A stretch of 64,000 nt of DNA. Origin: Epiperipatus broadwayi. Its lineage: Eukaryota > Onychophora > Udeonychophora > Euonychophora > Peripatidae. The translations under genes were made by a program, and so were the position numbers. How positions within the stretch are numbered: the first letter of the stretch is position 1; each line of letters begins with the position of its first letter. The notes under the pieces were generated by a model. That model was not told the origin of the DNA and did not search any database. It saw only the letters and a list, made by a program, of their open reading frames with translations. This document shows, in pieces, positions 55,900 to 64,000 of the stretch. Location of the stretch: NCBI GenBank assembly GCA_028023455.1, contig JAQFVV010006353.1, positions 870,001 through 934,000 on the forward strand, given 5' to 3'.

Positions 55900-55965
55900 C
55901 CCTATCAAAATAACATCAGATAGTGTTTAGCTTATAACCTCCATCAGTGAAGAGCTTTTTGAATT
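55900..55965 (-). mobile_element. FB-1 fragment
   Basis: Minus strand: AAAAAGCTCTTCACTGATGG, AGGTTATAAGCTAAACACTA. Matches the FB-1 core region (compare 41040-41080 minus), with CUGAUGG for CUGAUGA. Confidence 0.4.
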
Positions 55966-55969
55966 TTTT

Positions 55970-56590
55970 TAAGTGTATTTGGACATGATCAGATCTAATG
56001 CACCACTTATCCAATCCAAATTAAAAATTATTTTCCGATCTATTTTTTTGTATAAATGTGAAAACAATTGTTTCTTATATATCATAGTGACCTCAATTTT
56101 TTTTGTCACCTTTTTTTACCCAATAATACATCACTTGACCTTAGCTTACACATTTGCTATGCATGAATATAAGGTGAGCATTCTTTAATGAGGACCATAA
56201 TTTTTTTGTGAATTAAGTAACCTCATTATTAATAACTGTTCCACATTTAATGACAATTTTCCAATTCTCATTGTACCTGTTGTTCATGATATATTCTCAA
56301 ATTTCTTTTTATGTTCTGGTAAATTAATTCCACAGTAGCTAGAATTCCATCTTTTATAAACTCCCTTTCAGAAAATAGTTTCATTTTTTTTTAAAATAAC
56401 TTGCTTTCACATAATTTTCTGACTTGTCTGTAGTTTATAAAACATGTCAACCACTTGATGAAGTTCTTTTTCAAGTTTTCTATTTGAATATTTTTCTTCC
56501 ACCAATAGTTTGGTTGTAATCAGAATGTTTTGATAAATAATGCTTCTTAATAATGTATTCTTCAACTGAAATACTTTCCAAATATATCGG
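55970..56590. other. No recognisable feature
   Basis: AT-rich; Phe/Leu/Ile-rich translated frames such as 55973-56188 look like low-complexity noise. Confidence 0.35.
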
Positions 56591-56599
56591 GCATATTGA

Positions 56600-57165
56600 T
56601 TTGCTATTTCTTTCTATTAAGATAGCAAATCTTCAAATTTTAATGGACAGGTAAATGACTAATGGTAGCTTGAAAGTCTGGGTTCAAATCCTCTCTAATG
56701 ACATGTAGCTTAAAGTATATATACTATGCTTGTATTTAAATATTTCTATATAAAAATATGCATTGGTTCATTTCTCTTTAAATATGATTTTCTGTATCAA
56801 TTTTTCTTATCTTATTCAGTGTAACTATTGTAGTAAAAAAAATGCAAAATAAAACCTTGGCACTAATGTGGGCTTTGAACTTCCATCATCAGAAATTTTC
56901 AATGAAATGGATGGCTGAAGAGTTGTGGGTTGGAGTAGTTTGAAGCCTGTCCATTAAAGTATGAAGCTGAGCACTGATTGTATATATGTGTGAAAATAGT
57001 AATCTGGACCAACTGATGATTGCTGGTTTAGCATGAAATACATATATTGATTATTTATCTTTTCAACATATGTATGACCAGGCAGGTCAGCAATGTAAGA
57101 TGGCATGGAGAGTTGAGGGCTGTGTGAAAGTCTGAGTTCGAATCCCTTATATTACATTATATAAG
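56600..57165 (+). mobile_element. SINE-B, partial and full copies in tandem
   Basis: 56615-56700 has AGATAGCAAATCTTCAAATT (body, reverse) then GTAGCTTGAAAGTCTGGGTT, CAAATCC. 56870-57165 is a fuller plus copy: ATCATCAGAAATTTTCAATG, GAGTAGTTTGAAGCCTGTCC, hammerhead 56999-57055, CATATGTATGACCAGGCAGG (A-box region) and GTCTGAGTTCGAATCCCTTA (B box). Confidence 0.7.
56999..57055 (+). ncRNA. Hammerhead-like segment in SINE-B
   Basis: AGTAATCTGGACCAA, CUGAUGA (57013-57019), UUGCU-GGUUU-AGCAU, GAAA, UACAUAUA, UUGAUUAUU. Core boxes are intact; stem II has four pairs closed by a U-U mismatch. In stem I one of the inner pairs is lost (UUGA for UUGG). Confidence 0.5.
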
Positions 57166-57429
57166 TGCAAGTGTGTGTAAGCCTGTACAGTGTATTAATT
57201 TAAAATAAAACAAAGTAAAATTCTAGTTTTATTTTTGCTTGCATACTTTCATCAGTGAAAATCCCTATAAAAATGAATAAAATACCCGGTGTCATAGACT
57301 CATTCTGAGTTAGATAGATCATACAATATAGATTTGTTAGAAAATTACTCTTCTGATAGAAATAGAACTATTATAAAGGTTGGAGAGAGAGAGAAATGTG
57401 GATAAGAAAAATATTTTATTTACTTAACA

Positions 57430-57780
57430 CTTAATTTAATTATAAGGACTTGAACTCGAACTTTCAAGCCTCCTACATCTATCCAATGATCTCCAGTATA
57501 TGTATTTTGTACTGAACTGGTCCTCATCAGTTGGTCCAGATATCCCTTTCCCACACACATATGCAATCAGTGCGTATTTATACTAAGATAACAAATCTTT
57601 AAACTTTGATGGACAAGCTTCAATCTTCTCCAACTCTTCGCCCATCCATTTCAATAAGAATCTAAGGATTGAATGCTCAAAACCCTTGTTGATGCCATTA
57701 CTGTTGTTATACCCATGTTGATCTTAAATCAATCTGACCCCTCACACATAGGACATTAATATGTCCATTTAATTATACAA
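57430..57780 (-). mobile_element. SINE-B copy
   Basis: Reverse complement keeps AGGTCAGATTGATTTAAGAT-type body, CCATGTTGATCTTAAATCAA, ATCTGGACCAA and CTGATGAGGACCAGTTCAGT (altered stem II), then AAAATACATATACTGGAGAT. The tRNA-like end has GAAAGTTCGAGTTCAAGTCC. Confidence 0.65.
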
Positions 57781-57784
57781 AAAA

Positions 57785-58415
57785 AGAGCTTGTCCATTAA
57801 AGTTTAAAAATGTGATATCTTAATATAAACTGAGTACTAACTGTATACATGTGTGGGAGATGGTGACCTGGACAAATTGACAAGTGCTGGTTTATTTATC
57901 TTTTACACAAATGTGTGGTCATGTGTATCTGTTTTATAAGATGGATTGGATAGTTGAAAGTTCAAGTCCTTATAATTAAAATATGTTTAGTACAGACAAT
58001 ATACATATTTAAATAAGTATAGGGGATTTGAACTCAGATTTTTAAGCACCCTTCAACTATCCACACTATCTCATACAATTGATACACATGACCACACAGT
58101 TAGAAAAGATAAATTATCACCAATATACATATTTCATTGTCAGATTATCAATGATATGGATGGCTGAAAAGTTGAAGGTTGGAATAGATTGAAGGCTGTC
58201 CATTAAAGTATAAAGATTTGCTATCTTAATATAAATGGAGAACTGATTATATACATGTATGCAAGCTGATAATCTGGACCAACTGATGAATGCTGAAATA
58301 CGTATATTGGCAATTATTTATCTTGTCTGCATGTGCGGTCATGTGTGTCAGTTGTATGAGTGTAAATACTTGAAGGGAGCTTAAAAATCTGAGTTCAAAT
58401 TCCCTATACTTACAA
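57785..58415. mobile_element. Cluster of three SINE-B copies in alternating orientation
   Basis: 57785-57990 plus (GTGACCTGGACAAATTGACA, then truncated), 58020-58130 minus (GGGGATTTGAACTCAGATTT, B box reversed), 58135-58415 plus (GTTGAAGGTTGGAATAGATT, GATAATCTGGACCAACTGAT, GAATGCTGAAATACGTATAT, TGGCAATTATT). In the last copy stem II has collapsed to AUGCU, removing the hairpin while both core boxes remain. Confidence 0.65.
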
Positions 58416-58419
58416 TTAA

Positions 58420-59740
58420 GTTCCCAGGTTTGTGAAGTGCCTGGTTTTCAAATATTTACATATTTAAATATTAACTATTAATTCATTATTTGCACTGTGT
58501 TTAAGCACAAGTTTTATACACGGTTATTTTATATATTTTTGAAAATGTCCATGAGACCAGACTGAGAGCTTTTAAGGACCAGAGCTTTCTCACAGGCAAA
58601 AAGTTTCCAATCTTTGCATTAGCAAATTCTTACATTCTCCCTTCTCCTTTGCCACTCTTGAAAGCATATGAGTGTAAGTGCAAATCATCACAAATAGCTT
58701 GCTGCAACTTTAAATTAATTTTTAATCGACGAGTTGTTTTTTCTTTACTGCATGGAACCATTCATCTTTTAAGTATTTGATCATCAATTCTGCTTTCTTA
58801 CTTCCGTCCAATTTTCTTCAGTTCTAAAATATTATTTGCAAGAACAACCAACTTATCTGCAAATTTCCAAAGGATTTAAGTAACTTTTGCACTCGGATTT
58901 CCATCTTAATTCATAAAATACTTACTATAGAAAAGTTTTGAAGAAATAAAATCATCTTCCTAAATCTTCTTAGTGTTTCTATGTAGATTTACTACAGTAG
59001 ATTTTCAAAGAATATTCTTAGAATTTCACCACATCCATAGTGGTACTATAATATAATCATATAGTTAATAGCTTGGAAGATGATGTGACATTCAAGAACA
59101 GTAGAAGTACAAGTTCAACTGTTTTTTTGCTTTACACAGATGAAAAATGATTCTAAATTTTAGCTTGAAATTCACTAATCTATCAATGTGCTAAACCATA
59201 TAGATCCATGACATGGTATTCTACAGCTTTAAAGATAGCAAAAATCTTTAGGTATCTTTTTATACTGCAAAATGGCTGCTCAAACCCATATATATTCCTT
59301 ACAACACACTTTAATACATGGCATCGATTACTGCTGCAACCATTTTTAAATATGGCTTAACTTTTTGTTGGTAATTTGTAACATATCACAGGTACATGTC
59401 CAACTTCTTAACTATCAACACCACTTCTGAATTTTCCAGTCACATGACATATTACCATTTAGATATCTGAAATAATGTTTCAATTTTTTCTATAGCTTCT
59501 TATAAAACAGTTGTAATGATCTCATTACTTTAGACTAGAACTTTTCTGATCTTCAAAGTTTTAGTTGCATGTTTCACTTTACCATTTAGAGAACGGAATT
59601 TAAAATGGTGGACAGATTACTTCGTTTAATTATTTCTTTCTACTCAACTCTTGGTTGAATTTTTTGCACACTTTGTAATGTTGTCCCTATTTTTAGTGAC
59701 TGGGGTATCTTCTTATTGCCGAAACAACTTTTAAGTTCAA
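58420..59740. other. AT-rich sequence, possible dead repeat
   Basis: No exon recognised. GTCCATGAGACCAGACTGAG, CACAGGCAAAAAGTTTCCAA (58545-58610) looks like an hAT- or SINE-derived ATTGGCAAACTTTT-type repeat tail similar to 35410, but the evidence is thin. The rest is pyrimidine-rich AT sequence, perhaps an antisense dead gene; no motif could be read. Confidence 0.25.
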
Positions 59741-59742
59741 TA

Positions 59743-59831
59743 AACATCACATGATCACCATCTATACTAGCACATAATTGGCATCCATTGATTACTCTGA
59801 TTGGCACAGGGTGGCACTACGGTATGGAGAG
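59743..59831. mobile_element. FB-1 minimal copy with 13-bp TSD
   Basis: TTTAAGTTCAATA flanks it (59730-59742, 59832-59844). The inside is AACATCACATGATCACCATC, TATACTAGCACATAATTG, then one arm only: GCATCCATTGATTACTCTGA, TTGGCACAGGGTGGCACTAC, GGTATGGAGAGTTTTGCCTT, GTT. The complementary left arm has been deleted. Confidence 0.75.
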
Positions 59832-60039
59832 TTTTGCCTTGTTTAAGTTCAATACTAAATTTTATTAAATATTTTTGTTTTTATTATTTTATATTTTACT
59901 CAGCTTTGCCTCAGCTACACTATTGGACTACAGCTTTTAGCAAATTATTTAAGTCTTGGCCATTTTTAAAAATGATTTGTGAATTTTAGCTTAAATTTAA
60001 CGAAGATTAAAAATGTTGACTAGTTATTAATAATTTTTA

Positions 60040-60290
60040 CTAGTCATTCACTGGAGACGATCCATTTAATGAATATTTCTGTGGTGTAATTTTTGCACCA
60101 CTGTCAGACAAGGAAGAAACTGGTTTGCCCTTGCTTTTTAATACCTTGTGGTGGGGTGTAATCATAAACATATGACCAAAGACATGTGAAAAAGATGTAT
60201 GATCTCCATGATACATATTTAGTGCTGAACCAGCACTCATCAGTTGGCCCAAATCACAATCTCTTACACACATCTTTATCATTGTTCAGC
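60040..60290 (-). mobile_element. SINE-B variant copy
   Basis: Minus strand: TATATGCTGAACAATGATAA, hammerhead segment 60263-60200, GTATCATGGAGATCATACAT, CTTTTTCACATGTCTTTGGT, then a body different from other copies (TATGATTACACCCCACCACA, AGGTATTAAAAAGCAAGGGC). The same variant body occurs at 61540-61760. The 80-residue minus frame 60040-60282 lies within it and is a by-product. Confidence 0.55.
60200..60263 (-). ncRNA. Hammerhead-like segment with perfect stem II
   Basis: GTGATTTGGGCCAA, CUGAUGA, GUGCU-GGUUC-AGCAC (five Watson-Crick pairs, G-C closing), then UAAA instead of GAAA, UAUGUAUC, AUGGAGAUC. This is the best stem II in the window; the G12-to-U change in GAAA probably inactivates this copy. 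Confidence 0.5.
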
Positions 60291-60508
60291 ATATATATAT
60301 AGCCAATTACTAGTTTAGTTGATAAGTGTTAAACTTACTGCCCTCTCAACTTTGACCCAAACCACTTGATGGAAGTATATTAATAAATTTTTATTAGTTA
60401 TTCACTAAAATAGATTAAAACAGGCAAAACTCACTATATGTATTGCCACACACAGCAAGCTAGAGTAATAAATGGATGCCAGAAGGCTTGTGTATAAAAT
60501 CCCCATCT

Positions 60509-60589
60509 AGTGCTTACTCATCCAATATCCCCAGACTAGTTTCTGGCTTGTGGCATTTGTCAATGAGGAGCCTTGAATCTGAGAGCACT
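60509..60589 (-). ncRNA. Hammerhead-like segment, FB-1
   Basis: Minus strand: ATTCAAGGCTCCTCA, UUGACAA, AUGCCACAAGCCA, GAAAC, UA, GUC, UGGGGAUAUUGGAU. Stem III (AC-UA-GU) and the GUC site are perfect, stem I UCCUCA/UGGGGA holds, but the first core box has two changes (UUGACAA). Confidence 0.35.
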
Positions 60590-60856
60590 GCACCTAGATC
60601 TTAGGATCCAATGCAACCTTCCAGAAGCCACCTTTTATCTCAACTTAACTACAAAACAGTCTTAAACTGAAAACACTTTAATGTTTTCAATCCAAGCCCA
60701 TTAGCTTATATAGTCATATGGGTCTGAACTCAGTTCACTATCCATACATTTCGGTGTCTTTAGTAACCATAGCCACCACTATCCTATTAGGCAGGATTGT
60801 AGTTAAGATAAAAGGTGGCTGCTGGAGGGTTGCATTGGATCCTAAAATCTAGGTGC

Positions 60857-60934
60857 AGTGCTTTCAGATCCAAGCTCCTCACTGACAGAGGCTACAAGAC
60901 AGAAATTAGTCTAGGGATATTGGATGAGTAGGCA
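60857..60934 (+). ncRNA. Hammerhead-like segment, FB-1
   Basis: ATCCAAGCTCCTCA, CUGACAG, AGGCUACAAGACA, GAAAU, UA, GUC, UAGGGAUAUUGGAU. GUC site kept; the core box is CUGACAG. Confidence 0.3.
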
Positions 60935-61294
60935 CTAGATGGGATTTTATGCACAAGCCCTCTGGCATCCATTGATTACTCTAGCTTGCTGTGTGGTAAT
61001 ATGTATAGTGTGTTGCCTATTTTACAAGTTATACACAAGCATAAGCAGTGATGGCCATGTGATGTTTATTGACTTAAAACCAATCCTGTGTAATAGGATA
61101 GTGGTGACTATAGTTACTAAAGAACCACAATGTATGGGTACTGAACAGAGTTCAGACCCATATGACTACATAAGCTAATGGGCTTGGATTGAAAACATCA
61201 AGATGTTTTCAGTTTAAGACTCATGGTTTTGTAGTTAAGTGGAGATAAAAGGTGGCTTCTGGAGGGTTGCATTGGATCCTAAGATCTAGGTGCA

Positions 61295-61373
61295 GTGCTC
61301 TCAGATCCAAGGATCCTCACTGACAAAGGCCACAAGCCAGAAACTAGTGTGGGGATATTGGATGAGTAAGCAC
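61295..61373 (+). ncRNA. Hammerhead-like segment with long stem I, FB-1
   Basis: GTGCTCTCAGATCCAAGGA, TCCTCA, CUGACAA, AGGCCACAAGCCA, GAAAC, UA, GUG, UGGGGA, UAUUGGAUGAGUAAGCAC. Stem I extends to about 18 pairs (UCCUCA/UGGGGA, ATCCAA/UUGGAU, CTC/GAG, GTGCT/AGCAC). Two changes inactivate the core as read: CUGACAA and GUG. Confidence 0.35.
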
Positions 61374-61539
61374 TAGACGGGGATTTTATGCACAAGCATT
61401 CTGGCATCCATTGATTACTCTAGCTTGCTGTGTGTGGTAATACATATAGTGAGTTTTGCCTGTTTTAACAGTTATACACAAGCATAAGAAGTGGTGGTCA
61501 TGTGATGTTTATTGGCTTAAAATAGATTGTCCATTTAAT

Positions 61540-61760
61540 GAATGTTTCTGTAGTGTAATTTTCACTCCACTACTATCATGCAAGGTAGGAACAGATTTCT
61601 AACCACTCTTAATATCTTGTGGAGGGGTGTAATCATATACATTTGACCAAAGATGTGAAAAAGATTATGATCCCCATGACAAGTACTGGTTCAGCATGAA
61701 CTGAGCGTCATGGAGATTATGCATCTTTGGGCATGTTTATGATTACATCCTTCCACAGTG
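61540..61760. mobile_element. SINE-B variant, diverged copy
   Basis: GATTGTCCATTTAATGAATG, TTTCTGTAGTGTAATTTTCA, GTGGAGGGGTGTAATCATAT repeat 60055-60165, then a rearranged hammerhead region (GATCCCCATGACAAGTACTG, GTTCAGCATGAACTGAGCGT, CATGGAGATTATG) that is now a simple hairpin. Confidence 0.5.
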
Positions 61761-62026
61761 TTAAAAGTGAATAGAAACTAATCCTTATCTTGTGTGAAAG
61801 TGGTGTAGTAAAAACTTACACTACAGAAATATTACTCATTATGCCAATGAATTATTAGTCCTTTTTGAATAGCTTTTGTCTCTGTATGTTTATATTTATT
61901 TCTATAATCATTACTTCATGCAGAAAAATTACTAAACACATTAATTTTAAAATAAAAATGTTTCTATTACTATAAGACATTCATTTTCTTATCAGAAATG
62001 TTACATATCTTACACTAGAACAATCT

Positions 62027-62192
62027 TTAATTGAGATTGCGCTTTATGCAAAAAAGTGAAGCTTGTCTAAATCTTACAAAGTTATATGGCTTAGCGCTTT
62101 CGGAGACGTTGAGTCTCCATAATCATAAGCCATATAACTTTGTAAGATTTAGACAAGCTTCACTTTTTTGCGTAAAGCGCAATCTCAATTAA
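62027..62192. repeat. Near-perfect 67-bp inverted repeat with PLE-type GAAAGCGCT centre
   Basis: Arms 62027-62093 and 62126-62192 differ at one position by eye (TTTATGC against GCGTAAA). The 32-base centre, on the minus strand, reads TGATTATGGAGACTCAACGT, CTCCGAAAGC, followed by GCTAAGCC. Inner stem GGAGAC/GUCUCC, then GAAAGCGCU. The high identity suggests a recent insertion or gene-conversion-maintained palindrome. Confidence 0.8.
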
Positions 62193-62259
62193 TTACTAAT
62201 CAAAGGTGAAGTAAAAATTATTATTTTAGAACAATCTTTAATAAACTTGAGTAATCAAA

Positions 62260-62890
62260 GAACACCAGATGGGAAAGTGCTATAAAATCCTAATTTCCAG
62301 ACTGATGTTTCTGGCATCATCAGTGAAGATTAGTATTTAAAGCTGAAACTAATGTATTTAAGACCCACTTTTTATTCTTTAAACAATTCACACTAATATC
62401 CTAAAATCTAAACAAAAAGATTCTTAAGTTTTAAATCTAGGACAATTTAGCTTGTGCAGTGCTATACTTTTAACACGAGATCAGTTTCTGTATATTTAGA
62501 AAAATTAGTTTTGTACAACTATAGTTCTTTTCACCCTTTAATTAGGAAGATTAATACCAGTAGTAGTAATACATGATTTTTAAGAAGTTATCTTCATATT
62601 GCTCTCATATCAGCTATATATAAGTAAGAGAGTGAGATAGTGTGGGTGGAAAACCTTGGGATTTTCTTAATTTCAGGATTATAGCATGAATAGCATGGAG
62701 TAATCATACCAGTGCTAAGTATATTACATTTATATTTAAATCCTAGTCTTCACTGATATATAAAACCAGAAATTGGAGATTCCATGTGTTATCCATTGAT
62801 TACTCAAACTTACAATAGATGGCACTAGAGTAGAATGAAAATTACTGCTTATGGCAGCATATTAGTAAATAAAAATAAGTCATGTGATGT
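62260..62890. mobile_element. Diverged FB-1 relics
   Basis: 62270-62345 has TCCAGACTGATGTTTCTGGC, ATCATCAGTGAAGATTAGTA. 62760-62890 has AACCAGAAATTGGAGATTCC, TATCCATTGATTACTC, ATGGCACTAGAG and the terminus GTCATGTGATGTTAG. They are in the expected FB-1 order but strongly diverged, possibly the two ends of one old copy. Confidence 0.45.
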
Positions 62891-62929
62891 TAGTAAAAAA
62901 AAAGTCAAATCAGGTTTGTCAAAAAAATA

Positions 62930-63345
62930 CTGAAGTCATCATGCTAAACCAGCAATCATCAGTTGGTCCAGATTACCATCTCTACACATATATGCTATAA
63001 GTGCTCAGATATATATTAAGATAGCCAAGCCTCATACTTTAATGGACAGGCTTCAATGTACTCCACTCTCAAACTCTTCAACTGTCCATCCAATTGAAAA
63101 TCTGACGATGGAATGCTCGAAGGCTACCCCGAGATTCTTGTCACACCCATGTTGACCTAAGATCAATCTGACCATACATATACAAGGGATGGGCAGACAT
63201 CTCTACTTATGTAATAACTGAAACACACAGGCTTATTATATACCTGGGTCTATATATGTAATATATAGGGTATATGAGCAGACTTTCACATGACCCACCA
63301 CTTTCCACACTATCTCATAACACTGATATGCTTTAACACATATAT
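62930..63345 (-). mobile_element. SINE-B, minus copy of a tail-to-tail pair
   Basis: Reverse complement: CATGGGTGTGACAAGAATCT, AGATTTTCAATTGGATGGAC, AATCTGGACCAA, CTGATGATTGCTGGTTTAGC, ATGATGACTTC (hammerhead cut short). A separate tRNA-like end lies at 63240-63345. It faces the plus copy 63365-63640. Confidence 0.65.
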
Positions 63346-63364
63346 GTTGAAAAGATAAATAAAT

Positions 63365-63640
63365 TCCATTAAAGTACGAGGTTTGGCTATCTTAATATAT
63401 ATCTGAGCACTTATAGCATATATGTGTAGAAATGGTAATCTGGACCAACTGATGATTGCTGGTTTAGCATGAAACACGTATATTGGTGATTATTTATCTT
63501 TTCAACATGTGTTCAAGCATATAAGCGTTGAGATAGTGTGAAAAGTGGCGAGTCATGTGAAAGTCTGTCCTCATATACCCTATATATTACATATATAGAC
63601 ACAGGTACATAATAAGCCTGTGTTTCAGTTATTAAATAAT
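63365..63640 (+). mobile_element. SINE-B copy
   Basis: AAAGTACGAGGTTTGGCTAT, hammerhead 63434-63494, TCTTTTCAACATGTGTTCAA, GCGAGTCATGTGAAAGTCTG and the tail ATATATAGACACAGGTACAT, AATAAGCCTGTGTTTCAG. Confidence 0.7.
63434..63494 (+). ncRNA. Best-preserved hammerhead-type segment
   Basis: GGTAATCTGGACCAA, CUGAUGA (63449-63455), UUGCU-GGUUU-AGCAU (63456-63470), GAAA (63471-63474), CACGUAUA, UUGGUGAUUA. Both core boxes are canonical. Stem I pairs ACCAA/UUGGU and UAAUC/GAUUA with a UGG bulge. Stem II has four pairs plus a U-U at the closing position. The predicted cleavage follows AUA (or GUA). Confidence 0.55.
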
Positions 63641-64000
63641 GTTGACTAATTCTGCCAGAAATGCATTTTGGGAAATCATTTCCTTTTTATATATTTTCAA
63701 ATGTTTATTGGTGTCTTAGCCTTATATCACAATCAATACAGAGATCAAACCAATTTCACACGTACCCAAAATTCTATTCACTCCTGAAACTTATGATCAA
63801 ATCAAACATAAAAAAAACTCCTAAGATGCATTTCATTGCAGAACTAGTACCCATTAGTAGGCTCAAGTCACATTATCATTTATTCAGTATTTCAAGAAAT
63901 TACTAGTTTGATTTACAAGTCAACTTCTCTCACAATCATGACACAAATCAATATATTAACGATTACTAATCATTTATTAAACTTGTTTCATTTTTTGAGA
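63641..64000. other. No recognisable feature
   Basis: AT-rich end of the window. The 81-residue plus frame at 63661-63906 has no known motif. Confidence 0.35.

Larger units (their letters stand above)
60421..61520. mobile_element. FB-1 compound palindrome, about 1.1 kb
   Basis: One forward arm (60421-60650) and two inverted arms (60790-61075, 61230-61520) are separated by two versions of the same centre in opposite orientation (60660-60790, 61085-61220: CCAAGCCCATTAGCTTATAT, GTCATATGGGTCTGAACTC). Both inverted arms end with ATACACAAGCATAAG(C/A)AG and GGCATGTGATGTTTATTG-type termini. A duplication or insertion of FB-1 into FB-1 would explain this. Hammerhead-like segments sit in each arm. The 79-residue frame at 60939-61178 is incidental. 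Confidence 0.7.

Noticed and set aside
60040-60282. 80-residue minus frame
   Set aside because: Runs through the SINE-B variant and its hammerhead segment; no independent coding evidence.
62095-62137. Canonical hammerhead at the centre of the 62-kb palindrome
   Set aside because: Inner stem and GAAA fit, but the first box (UAUGAUUAU) does not match CUGANGA, so I report it only as a hammerhead-like hairpin.

Overview
The window is AT-rich, intron- and repeat-dominated animal DNA. Spliced exons with GT/AG borders, tRNA-derived SINEs with A/B boxes, RTE-like LINE tails, mariner relics and Penelope-like elements (PLEs) all point to a metazoan with a large genome. An invertebrate such as a mollusc or chelicerate seems likeliest, but I cannot fix the species. 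No bacterial, phage or CRISPR feature is present.

Genes are sparse. At the left edge (217-309, +) is a terminal exon whose 30-residue membrane tail matches the C-terminus of TRIQK. On the minus strand, three exons (20147-20052, 19940-19768, 14869-14789) join in phase into the C-terminal part of a secreted ML-domain (MD-2/NPC2/GM2-activator-like) lipid-binding protein; its first exon was not found. At 50969-50594 (minus) is the first coding exon of an unrecognised type II membrane protein, with a 5' UTR acceptor at 51043 and a GTAAGT donor. A decayed coding stretch lies at 54240-53866 (minus). Everything else is repeats or featureless AT-rich sequence.

The repeats form recognisable families. 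SINE-A has a Leu/Ser-like head. SINE-B has a tRNA-like head plus a hammerhead-type ribozyme and more than a dozen copies. SINE-C, SINE-D and SINE-E have other tRNA-like heads. FB-1 is a snap-back element with 13-14 bp target-site duplications. FB-2 and FB-3 are further foldbacks. There are two broken PLEs (20.8-21.95 kb and 36.55-38.05 kb), PLE-type hairpins carrying a GAAAGCGCT motif, four mariner relics and at least five LINE 3' ends.

The most interesting observation is that unrelated-looking families (SINE-B, FB-1, the 8.6-9.1 kb array and, more loosely, the PLE hairpins and SINE-C) share the layout CUGANGA - hairpin - GAAA. In the SINE-B and FB-1 consensus this extends to a type I hammerhead ribozyme with a two-part stem I, a tiny stem III and an NUH cleavage site. 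Hammerheads are known in PLEs, retrozymes and the schistosome Sm-alpha SINE-like repeat, so this window looks like a dense, multi-family hammerhead retroelement landscape. All structures were folded by eye.
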